Positions 1-10,500 of a stretch of 64,000 nt of DNA are shown in pieces. Position numbers and translations under genes: made by a program. The DNA lies in NCBI RefSeq assembly GCF_029227915.1, contig NC_079888.1, positions 2,553,001-2,617,000 on the forward strand. Reading direction: 5' to 3'. The stretch comes from Hydractinia symbiolongicarpus. Taxonomy: Eukaryota; Cnidaria; Hydrozoa; Anthoathecata; Hydractiniidae. The number at the start of each line of letters is the position of its first letter. The first letter of the stretch is position 1. The notes under the pieces are model-generated. The model was not told the origin of the DNA and made no database searches. It saw nothing but the letters and a program-made list of their open reading frames with translations.

Positions 1-805
1 AATTAGGTATTTACTTTTCAGTTTAGAATATATAAACTCAACTATCCTCAAAATAAAAAGTGTGTAGAATAAATAATTTAAGAACAAAAAAACAGAAACT
101 TTCAAAATGGTGGCCTCGTGATGACTATCATTCAGAAGTTTCTGCAGTCGTGTTTCTCAGAAATAACGGTATAGACCTGTTGAAAAATATATCCCAGCCT
201 TATGTTCAGGTCTTTCACCAACACTGCTAAACTTCGGAAATACACCTACGAAAACTGGCGTGAGTTCTTTCGTTTTTAGGCTGGACGGTGGTTTTCATTT
301 AAAAATGTGACCAAGGTTTTGGTCGAAATATTTTTTTTGATCGTTATGGATTTTGCCCCATCAGCATTTCAAGATTTATACAATGTAGTCATCCAGTATA
401 TAATTTTTTAGCAGGTATCTGCTGTCGTCATCAAAATTTTTAAACCCTCTTATCTCCATAGGTGTTTGTTGAAAACATTGATTCTATAAATTATTTTGAT
501 CAGCGTTTCAAGCTCTGCACTAGAAAGACAACAGGTAAACAAATTGTGAGTGTTCTCATTTTTATTGTTTCCTGCCTAAGTGGATTTTTCCACGCGCACT
601 ATTGCTAATAATTAAAGTTAATAATTTGTTATTCTTTTATTAACTTTGTTTATATTCTGGCGTTGTATTTTTTTGGTTTATTTGTAGCTTAAAAATGGGT
701 GTTGACACCCGAAACGCATCGAAAAATCGTGACGTGTGATAAAAAAGTGTAATTTCAAAGCACCGTTTTAAGATAATGCTTCTGTCTATCAAATATTATA
801 ATGAA
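1..805. other. non-coding, AT-rich
   Basis: No open reading frame with protein-like composition and no RNA gene is visible. The stretch lies downstream of the minus-strand GPCR gene and ends at a small Helitron. Confidence 0.5.
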
Positions 806-953
806 CTAGTCGTTAGCCCGTGGGAAATCCACGGGTTCGCCCGTCCTTTTTATACCGCATTGCGTGCTTCTCGCTATTGCGCAGCTAAGCTACCATTTTG
901 CGTGACAGACAGACGAACGGACGGACAGACGTATACGGGCATTATAATATAGA
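806..953 (-). mobile_element. non-autonomous Helitron (small copy)
   Basis: Read on the minus strand, the element begins TCTATATTATAATGCC after an A and ends with a short GC-rich hairpin (CCGTGG / CCACGG, arms about 6-7 bp) followed by CGACTAG before a T. A 5' TC, a 3' hairpin and a CTAG end inserted between A and T are the hallmarks of Helitrons. It has no coding capacity. A close relative lies at 56570-56682, and more distant family members at 11234-11406 and 25210-25791 share the same ends. The middle contains GACAGACAGACG-type short repeats. Confidence 0.7.
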
Positions 954-1742
954 TTATATTTCATTGTTTGCTTTGCGGTTTAAACATCTGAATTTGGGGA
1001 AAGATCACGACTTATACGACATACGATTACCAGAATTGCGTTTCTCTGGTATGTAACTCCACACTTGTGCAAAGAAATTGTGACTGGTGAGAGAGTAAAT
1101 GGTGATCAAAATAATTAGGCACGGGCCATTTGCAACATGTTTTTGAACACAAAGTGGTAATTCAGCAATGACTTTCAACTTGTAACTGCATCTTGGAAAC
1201 TTACTTTTGTTATTAGAAAAGAACATAAAGATGGCCAAATTTAATTGATGTTACTACTATTAAAGAAGAATATTCAAAAGCTTCCTAGGTTTTTGTTTTT
1301 TCTCCGTAATGTTTTATAGATGATTTAAAATTTACAACCAGACAAGAAAAAGTGCGTCTATTAATTTTAGTATACATTTAACTTAAAATAAAATAAATTA
1401 TATTACACCGTGCTGATTTTTGATTGCTGCTAAAACAGTGAAATAGTAGCGTGCAATTGTTACGAAATATATCACTGAGTTAAAAAGCGACTTTCGTTTT
1501 TCGCCTCATAAAGAGTTGTTGTTTTGCACTCGAAACGTCCAAACAAATGAAAAAAATAAATGTTATAAACAAAGCTCTACAAAATTGATCTACAAGTAGC
1601 TTTCCATTACGGCGTTATCCAGTTTGTGGGCATGCGTATTAGCATTGTTTTTGGCTTGACGCCTGATTTTAGCAGCAGCGTCAACTTCCAAACTTTAACA
1701 GAAAACAACAACAAAATTACAAGCGTGTTTCTTTGTAAAGAA

Positions 1743-2690
1743 TTATGTCAACAAACACTTAACTAGTTTTCTGCCAAATGTGGTAGATAACATCACATAG
1801 ATGAGAGCATCCGAAATAAAACTACAAAAAAATATAAACGTAGTATACTGTAACAGTGTGTAATTTTCGCGTTTTGTCTGGACGTGCATAATGAATAGAA
1901 CAGCATCAGGTACAACAACGAATATTATATACGTGGCTACCAATAGAATCGGCAATAATAAGTCAGTTTGACGATTTTTTATTATTCTACGGCGAATATT
2001 ACTCTTTTTAGACCCCTCTTTATGGTTTATGGTCATGGTAATGTCGCTGCGATGATATTTTACAGACCCGGACCCGTGTTCTGTAGTGTTCTGTGTTTGT
2101 TTACCTGACACATCTACCGGAATATTCGCCGTGTATATTTTGTTTCTTTTCAATTTAGCAGCAATATAAGCGTATGTAATCGAGGCAACGAAGACAAACA
2201 GAATATCCGTACTTGGGTAAAAATAAAATATGTATACCCTTCTTATATCCTCGTATGCTTCATCACCCAACCATAAAACCAATACTACTGATAATACTAC
2301 TATGGTTGATGTGATAACCCACCCAGCTAACATTAATAATTTCATTTTTCGGTTTGACCAAAATACGGGATATTTCAAGTTAAAGTAAACCTCACAAAAT
2401 CTGTCTACGGTTATAGAAACCATTACAAACGAGTACATCACGTATGTAGCGCGTAGAATAGTCAGTGAGATTTTACTCTGCGCAGAAGAGGGCGAATATA
2501 TGTCTTGAACCACCAAGGTTTCTAGTGAACAAAAGCAAGCTAAAACTTCTGATATACTCAGATTAAGTAGTAGAATTTTTTGGCCGGAACCAATCTTTGT
2601 TCTTCTCGTTAAAAGCAAGTAAAAGCCAATACAGTGTAAAGAAAAAGCTGCAAAACACACAACGTATGTCAGAGGTTGGATGATTTCCAT
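1743..2690 (-). CDS. rhodopsin-like seven-transmembrane GPCR, single exon
   Basis: This is an uninterrupted 315-residue protein with seven hydrophobic segments, roughly at residues 7-27, 40-60, 79-100, 118-140, 155-178, 243-268 and 280-303. Class A features are recognisable but modified. The end of TM3 reads DRF where DRY is usual, and TM7 carries DALIY in place of NPxxY. TM2 has LNLSISE, with Glu where the conserved Asp normally sits. A basic third cytoplasmic loop of about 60 residues precedes TM6. The N-terminus is very short, which suggests a small-molecule or peptide ligand bound within the helical bundle. Single-exon class A receptors are common in cnidarians. The ATG sits at 2690 and the sequence upstream shows no continuation. 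Ligand and subfamily cannot be named from the sequence. Confidence 0.85.
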   Translation of the reverse strand: MEIIQPLTYVVCFAAFSLHCIGFYLLLTRRTKIGSGQKILLLNLSISEVLACFCSLETLVVQDIYSPSSAQSKISLTILRATYVMYSFVMVSITVDRFCEVYFNLKYPVFWSNRKMKLLMLAGWVITSTIVVLSVVLVLWLGDEAYEDIRRVYIFYFYPSTDILFVFVASITYAYIAAKLKRNKIYTANIPVDVSGKQTQNTTEHGSGSVKYHRSDITMTINHKEGSKKSNIRRRIIKNRQTDLLLPILLVATYIIFVVVPDAVLFIMHVQTKRENYTLLQYTTFIFFCSFISDALIYVMLSTTFGRKLVKCLLT

Positions 2691-3238
2691 TGCCTTGTTT
2701 CGATTTCGAAAAGAGATTTACAAGTTAAAATTTGAAGTTCTTCTTTCTCTTCGTTTTTATTTACCGATATTATATCCATGATATTTCATATTCAATTTAT
2801 TTTTTTCTTTTTGTAACAAAGCTGTTTTAAATAGTTTTGTTATCAAATTGCACATATTTATTGTGACAGTTCGCAGGTGAAATATGTTTTTTCAAACATA
2901 TGATGATTTTTTACCCACAATTTTTCATCCTAAAATCAACTTTTCCAACAGTTTAATGGTACTGGAATTTTCTTCCATACAAGTCGTAAGTTTGGGGTAA
3001 TCCTGAGCTCTTGCCAAATGACAAGACGTCGATAATTAAGCTTTCTTGTGACGTAAATTTTCTTTAGTTCATGCTTATCTACGCTCCGAATTGGTTAATT
3101 ACCTTTTTAATGTTTTGGTCATATTTTCCTTGGCCTAATAATCGCTACCCATAAACAGTCGCCAGACACAAAAATTGTTTATTAACATTTTATTAGAAGG
3201 TACCAGAACTTTGAAACAGATTTTTTTTAAGGTACTAA

Positions 3239-3376
3239 CTACTTTTTCGAACAAACCTTGTCTTGTGGGATTTGCTTCTTTGCAAAGAAAAATTCGCTGA
3301 TGTATAGTGGATTGTTAATGTTTTCAACTGGTGTTTTTTCTTCTTGGTTGTTGCTATTACTAACCACTTTCCAAAT
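3239..3376 (-). pseudogene. duplicated copy of the receptor tail exon (partial)
   Basis: On the minus strand this stretch reads an acidic, Asn-rich peptide containing NNQEEKTPVENINNPLYIS. The last exon of the upstream receptor gene (4129-4545) starts with nearly the same peptide, NNQERETPVENINNPLYIS. After the shared 25 or so codons the copy diverges and stops at 3239 (codon TAG). It retains the NPLY tyrosine motif but loses all later tyrosine motifs. The left splice acceptor is not convincing: the matching position reads GGAAAG instead of TTAG. It could be a decayed exon or a rarely used alternative last exon. It lies about 0.9 kb downstream of the active tail exon. Confidence 0.6.
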
Positions 3377-4128
3377 GTTATATTTTAAATAACGAACACA
3401 CGAACGTACGTAGTTGACAGCATCTGCAACTATAGTTGACAGCTGAGAAAACAGTCTTATATAAAAGACATTTTGTGAAGTAAAAGAACTTAAATAATCC
3501 GCTCCTTGCTTTTTTTTGGACCTTATCGGTGTTTTGATTTGTTTAAATTAAGACGTTCGGTTTTGTTTTCGCATTGAAGGTTAAAATCTTACTGTACCTG
3601 CAAAACTAAAGACAGAACTTACAAAACGATTTCTTAAAGTAGGAGGGAGATGTTAATCTTTTGCCTAATTGTTTTCATCATTATCTGACGTATTTTTTAT
3701 CAATTGGCCAGAAGGTGGATGAAGACTATTGAAAATTTAAAAAATGAATTATATACTCTTGTCGTTGATGCAAAAATAAACAGCGAACAAGTTGTATTAA
3801 CATTAAATTATAAACACATAATGGTGCGAATTAAAAGTTAGAGATATTGGAAAGAGCTCATTTGGAAGCTTTTCGGTATGATCTAAGGTATTGTTATTCT
3901 ATTGTTCTACAATCACAGACAATTCTTTCTTCGCTTATCTTCCTTCAGATTTTAACAACAGAGCAAGTGTTTTATTACCCTTAGAACTTTGTTTTTCCTT
4001 AGAACTTTTCTTTCCTTGAAGAATAAAAGGTGAGATTGTTTAGTCAGTCCAGATTTTCGGATAGATACATAATTTTTTTGAGTTTAAAGCGAAATGAACA
4101 CTAAATGTGTGAAATGTACTATGTGGCA

Positions 4129-4545
4129 TCAAATTTCATCATAAAAACCTTCACCCTTTTTTGTATTGTTTTCTACATCCATATATTCGTAGCCTTGGGC
4201 GTCCTTCTTGCTGTCTCTTTTCAGCTCTTGGTCTGTTATGAGATCAAACACCCCAGTTTTATCAACATTAACACCATCGCTAGTTCCTTCTTTTGGTACT
4301 TCACTAGGTGCTACTGACGGCACAGCCGGAAAAAAGGTGCGAGGTTTCTGATCTTTTATTTCCGCATAAAAACTTTCATCTTCTGAACGAGGAGATAATG
4401 GTTCGTAGCTGTTGTCACCATATATGGGATTTTCTGATTTAGAATTTCTCCAAGCTGGATTTTTGTCGCTGATGTATAGAGGATTGTTAATATTCTCGAC
4501 GGGTGTTTCTCTTTCTTGGTTGTTGTTATCACCAACCTCCTTCTA
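4129..4545 (-). CDS. receptor last exon: cytoplasmic tail with ITAM/ITIM-like, NPxY and YxxM motifs
   Basis: This is the terminal coding exon of the receptor, from the acceptor TTTAG at 4546-4550 to the stop at 4129. It encodes about 138 acidic residues. Tyrosine motifs in order are NPLY, NPIY, YEPL, then nine residues later YAEI, then YEYM and finally YDEI just before the stop. YEPL-x9-YAEI fits a loose ITAM spacing. SFYAEI fits the ITIM consensus (S at -2, I at +3). YEYM fits the YxxM docking site for PI3-kinase SH2 domains. NPxY motifs bind PTB domains or endocytic adaptors. Together with DYSEV in the previous small exon, the tail looks built for phosphotyrosine signalling. These assignments are motif matches, not shown interactions. 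Confidence 0.8.
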
Positions 4546-7500
4546 AATTATTATGTGATATGAATGCTGTACTGTAAAAAAACAAAAAAAACAACGAACG
4601 GTCGAAAGAACGAACGAGCGAACGAACGAACGAACGAACGAACAAACGAACGAACGAACGAACGAACGAACGAACGAACGAACGAACGAACGAACGAACG
4701 AACGAACGAACGAACGAACGAACGAACGAACGAACGAACGAACGAACGAACGAACGAACGAACGAACGAACGAACGAACGAACGAACGAACGAACGAACG
4801 AACGAACGAACGAACGAACGAACGAACGAACGAACGAACGAACGAACGAACGAACGAACGAACGAACGAACGAACGAACGAACGAACGAACGAACGAACG
4901 AACGAACGAACGAACGAACGAACGAACGAACGAACGAACGAACGAACGAACGAACGAACGAACGAACGAACGAACGAACGAAAGAACGAACGAACGAACG
5001 AACGAACGAACGAACGAACGAACGAAAAAATGTCTTTTACCTGCCGTATGTTGACTTCAGAATAATCAGAATCTAAAAATAAAAAATATCACATGTTTCT
5101 GTATTTTATCATATGTTGTAGATATTGCTAAATTTTGATTACTACAATCCACTATAGTATAGGTAAAGTTGCGATGTTCTTACAAAAGAGAGTAGTCGAC
5201 TTAAAACTTAAATTCACTATGCTAGAGAATTTAAAGTATTGCATTGTTTGTTTGGAGAATAAAAAAACATTTTTCATTTTCTAACATACACACACTTACC
5301 CGAACTGCCGTTCTTTACAACCGATATTTGCGCGCTATAAAAATGAGAAAACACATTTTTTGTTATTTCTCGTACAGTAGTCTTAACGACTGTACTCAGT
5401 ACCCATGAATTTTTACCAGTAGAAAAAATGCCTTAATAAAGTTTAAGGAAATTATACATCTCGGATTTTAATATCTTTAATATCTCAAAGGCATGTTTAT
5501 GCAAACGGAAAACATTTCCCTGATTGCCAAAGACAATGGATATACTCTGCTATACAATAGGAAAGTGGTGTGCTAGATTGAAAAACAGGACCTTCATTTT
5601 AGCCTGGTGTTTCTTTCCTTAAAAAATTTCCTTAATTCTTTTAAAAAACGTGCAATGATCCAGGCTAAGAAAGCTAAATTTAGACTTTTTTCTCTTAATT
5701 TTTTTAAGGTTTTGAAAAACTTTGCACAACATTGATATTTAATTAAAATATCTTCAATCGCTTGCAGTACATATTTTGCAAATTTTTTAAACTGATTATT
5801 ATTTTTACTTGAAATTCATTTCAGACAACATTAAGATTAATCGTATTTTTTTTCCATTTTTTGTAGATAACTAAAAAGGGATTTGAATCGTATTATTTTT
5901 GCAGGAGATATTAACCACATTTTAATGTTTTTAGCTTTTTAATTTTGTTCTAACCTTGCTAGGAAGCTATCAAAGTTCAACGTGCAAATGGACAACGTCC
6001 GGAAAAAGCCTCAACTCTACACTTTCTTTAGTCCTATTACAAATATGATCGAGATGTTGAGGGTTTCGGAGGGGAGCGGGAGGGGGCGAGGGGGGGGGTG
6101 GTTGTGGGGGGGAAGGATGAATGTCTCCTTACTTCTTTGCCTGCTATTGAATTTTTAGAAATGAAATATATCACTGTTATACTTTTCACTGATTTAAAAT
6201 TTCTAACCTACCTTATCGGTAAAAAAAAGTCGGCAAAAAAATTAGTCGGCAAAAATAATAGTCACAAAATTTAGTCACTTTTTTGCCAAGTAAGTTTTTG
6301 AACTTAGTCACTAATAAAGAATGATTACATAAGGAAGAAAGAAAATCGGCAAAAAGATGGTCGGATAAAAAGTCGGAAAAATGTTAGGTCGGAAAAAAAA
6401 TGTCGGCAAAGTATTTGGTGGGCAAAAATATTTCTCAACTAGCCAAAGTTTAGTCACTTTTTGCCGATTTTTTCTATAAACTTGTCATAAATGCTATTAT
6501 CAAAATCGTCAAAAACTTGTCTTTTTACTGCACTTCTAAAAAAAATAAAAGACGAAGGAACATTAGATTTATAAAAATAATACACTTGATGATTTAAAGT
6601 AACATAGTGACGGGAAAATTCATTTCTTGGTATTGTCGTGCGTCGGGTTCAAATACAATTGGTTCCCCTACGCCACTAAAATAGACTCCCTCCACTCTTT
6701 TTGCAGTGTCAACAATCCTGCAAAAATTGATTTTCACTCTTTAGCAAAAGGTATACTTTCATAGCGGACACTTGTTCCTATACGAAGCGCTTTTTTTATC
6801 TCATAGGTATTTCATTTTGAAACACCAAACTACTTAAGCGCAACCTACTTAGATATCAACAAATAAGGTTTTCTAAAGATTATTATGTTTTACGCATGCG
6901 CTTTATATGTTGACGGGTTCTTATTTGTGTATAGTTTACACATCCTCTTTGCATTTTTGAGTTCTTGTTGTTTTTTAGTATTATACAGTCCTCTAGTAAG
7001 ACGTATTTATTTATGAATTACCTCGTGGTTTTATTTCTGTTGTTCGATAACTTAATCAGAGAAAAACAGATTTTTTACAGGGTTAACATTTTATTGATAT
7101 TTCACCCCCATATCTTGTTTTTTGAATGCCATAGGTTGCTTTTAGATATTCACTTAAGTTATTGTATGAGACGTCTACTGTAAGGTTTAAAATGGAAATT
7201 ATATTTGTTTTCACGTACAAATACTTCACGGTTAAAAAAAAAAAAAGTTCAGTCGTACCTTGCTTTGTTTTTCTTTTGTCTTTTTTGTCGATAGAGTAGG
7301 TATATAATAAGTAACACAATTATTATAATAATTCCAACCACTGCTCCAATTATAACTGCAGTGTTTTTGTTGTCGTCTCCGTCTACTTTACCCGCCTGTA
7401 AATAACAAGTATTAAATAGTGTACCTTTACCCGTCTGTAAATAGCAAGTGTCCAAATAGATTACAATTCACTTAAACGTACTGCAAGTAACCATTAGGCG

Positions 7501-10500
7501 CTCAATTAAACTCTTAAACATAACACAGACTACCTTTGGTTTTTAAATTTATAGTAATTGGTTTTTATTTACAAGTTTTCAGTGTGAGTGCCAATTGAAA
7601 TCAGTTTTTCTTTTTGCCTAATTTAGCGTTTCACTCCAGTACTTTAATTAAAGAATGTGTTTGCGGATTACAGTTCTACAATTTTTTTTTATTTCTGACT
7701 AGATTTCAGGAAGTTCGTGTTAGTGAATGAAATTCCAGTTGCAATACTTTGCGGAAAAATTTCGCGCTTCTCGACTGACTTTACTTTTTGCGGGTATAAA
7801 CTTTGTCCCAAAAGTCGTAAAGGCCGCAATAGTTTCTCCTGCAAACGCTTTTTTTACTTAAACTAGAAAAGTTCTTATAACGACCTGCATACAATTGCGG
7901 TCAACTAGTCTGTAACCAACTCCGCCCTTGTATCTAAAATTAGTTCCCAAAAGCGTAAAACATTCCCCGCTACGCTTAAAAAAATATTACAAAAATAAAG
8001 TATAATATCAGATATTAACTATGCCCTCTTTTGGATTTGCGGTTTTTTTTCGGTTTTGTAGTAGTCATTTGTATTTTGGTAGCCTCACTATTCCCTGATT
8101 TTGCGATTTTGGACCTAAATCGTTTAAAATGCTCAATGGCAAAAGTTTATTTTTAAAATATATAGAAATATTTTATTAAGTTAATTCTCGCGAATTTAAT
8201 TTCTTCTGAAATAATTTTTATAGGATAAAAGAAATTCCTTCATATCACTTTGATCATTATTGTTCTTAATGTTTAACCAACCCTCTGAATTGCTTCAAAA
8301 TCATGTCACTGAAATGATCTTTTGCAAAAGTTTTTCTTGATTTTGCTATTTTTTTTTCGCAAAAGATTCTTCTGCGAAAGTTTTTTCCCTTAAAAAAGTA
8401 AAACTTAGTAGGTAGAAAATAATATTTATATTGATGTAAATATTATATCAGATTGGACCGTGGAAAACGTATTTACATCTTCACTTAAGCCTTAAACACT
8501 GCATTTGTATTAAAAACACGATCACTTGCATAATTAAATAATTAGCAAACCTTTTCGGTTAAAATCTTAAAACCAGTCAAAAATTTCCAATTTAGTCAGT
8601 CCATTTGAAAAAAACAAATACTTATGTATCATGTTTAAGGATTGACATGCTGTTTTAAAGGGCTTTATTTATTGCAAAAGAATAATTAATAATTATACCT
8701 TTGTCGATTCTGAATTGGTAGTGAAGAGTGTTACAGTGAAATCTGTTGTTGCAGTCTGTACGTTTGTATTTGAAGTAGTTGGATCTTTGGTACTCATGGT
8801 AGCAGTATTTTTAGTACTCATGGTGATCGTTGTTGTCGTGATCGTTGTTGTCGTGGTCGTTGATGTAGTGGCTGCTAAAAATCAAACGCTACCTGATTGG
8901 ACAAAAGTGATGAAATGTTCAGAGAATAAGGAACATTTTGTTCAACGACGATGTTTTAGGTTACTCACTAAAAACTATAGTATAGAGTCCTTTTAAGTGT
9001 TTTTTTTTACCTTCGCATGGTAAAACGTAAACCAAATCAATTTTCAACAAATGGACAAAACTGATAAAGTATACAGTTTTCGTCTGAAATTGTTCAAATA
9101 AAAAAAGATCAAAATATTATTCATTATCAAAAGGATCGTCTGCATTAGACCAGAAACAGATCAATAAACTGAATTAATTATAAAGCTCTGCAACATTTAA
9201 AATAAGGTATTGAAAATTCCGCGAACTTGACGAAGCCATGAAAAGGTAAAAAATGTTAATAATACAGCTAAAATAATTAGAAAGCAGATAATATTTTACA
9301 ACAACTCTGGCTTAAACATTTTGTAATAACTTTTATAAAACATTAGTCCGGCTGCTTGTAATATTTCACATTTATGGGGTGCGTGTTTTACTTTTCATTT
9401 TGAATTTTCTTTCATAAATTCTACTTAAAATTTATAAGCTAGAAAATATCATATCAGGACATTATTAGTGCATTTAAAGCTCCCATTTTAGCTACGAAAG
9501 TCGTGCAAGTACAGCAATCGCCCAACTGGACAACCACCAAAGATGTCAATCCTATTCTCATGCTGAGCTCTAAGCAGAAAGGATAGTTTTACACTTTTAT
9601 AGTTTCTGGCATGACTTTTTGCCCGCTTTGTGTAGAATAATTTTCAGCCAATTCGTATATGTAAAAACAAAGATAAAACTTCTCTAACTTACTTTCAATC
9701 GGTATATCCCCTTCAACTTTAAATAGAAAGCAACTCCATATAGGCGTATTAGGCAACGTTGTATGCACGCATTCTATTTCCAATTTTGCCAACATGCCAT
9801 CCATGCCGGTCATGTTTTTCAACTAAAAAGTGGAGTCACCCACATTTAAATTTAAAGAGCAAAATATAATAAATATTAAAAATAAGAAAAGTAGAGAGTA
9901 ATTCTTACCTTTATAGACCTCCCACTAATAGAATTCTCTATTTCGATTCTTTTACCAAAATTATTCTTTGAAAACAAGCTGAACGTCGCATCTAAGTCAC
10001 TAACAGCACGGATGTCTCTTGCGTAGCAATCTCTGCCTGAGAGACTTGTAATGATTGCAGGTTTTTCAATCAACTTAGCATTATTATCATTTAACAAGAC
10101 TAGAGGAATTATGTCTTTGTTTCCACTATCAAAACAACCGGTGTCTGAAATACACAAACAAAACGGTTATTGCAGTCAAAGGCCAGAAGGCTGCTTTATA
10201 GGAATAAACCACTCTATATTACACTTAAATTGAAGATATTGATGACGTAAACAAATAACAATAGAATTAACCAATCAGAAAAGCTCATACTCCAGAGAAG
10301 TTGTTTACAGTGCATGTTTTTTACTATACATTTTAATAATGGTAAGGAAAATCACGCTTGTGTTTCTGGCTAAAACATTTCTGGAACCTTTGAGATTCTG
10401 AATCAAAGTCAAGTTTACTAAACAAGAACGACCCTTTATATTTTTTTATTACCTTTTATTCTTAAGGCTGTAAATATAACATACCACATCATAAAATTAA

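Noticed and set aside
4593-5026. CRISPR-like array
   Set aside because: The repeats have no spacers; this is a simple microsatellite in an animal genome.
4564-5076. 170-codon frame of repeated Asn-Glu-Arg-Thr
   Set aside because: It is a direct product of the AACG array (period 4, repeating every 12 nt) and overlaps a receptor exon on the other strand.
6210-6475. Complete MITE
   Set aside because: Inverted AGTCGGCAAAA words are present, but no terminal repeat pair with a target duplication could be defined.
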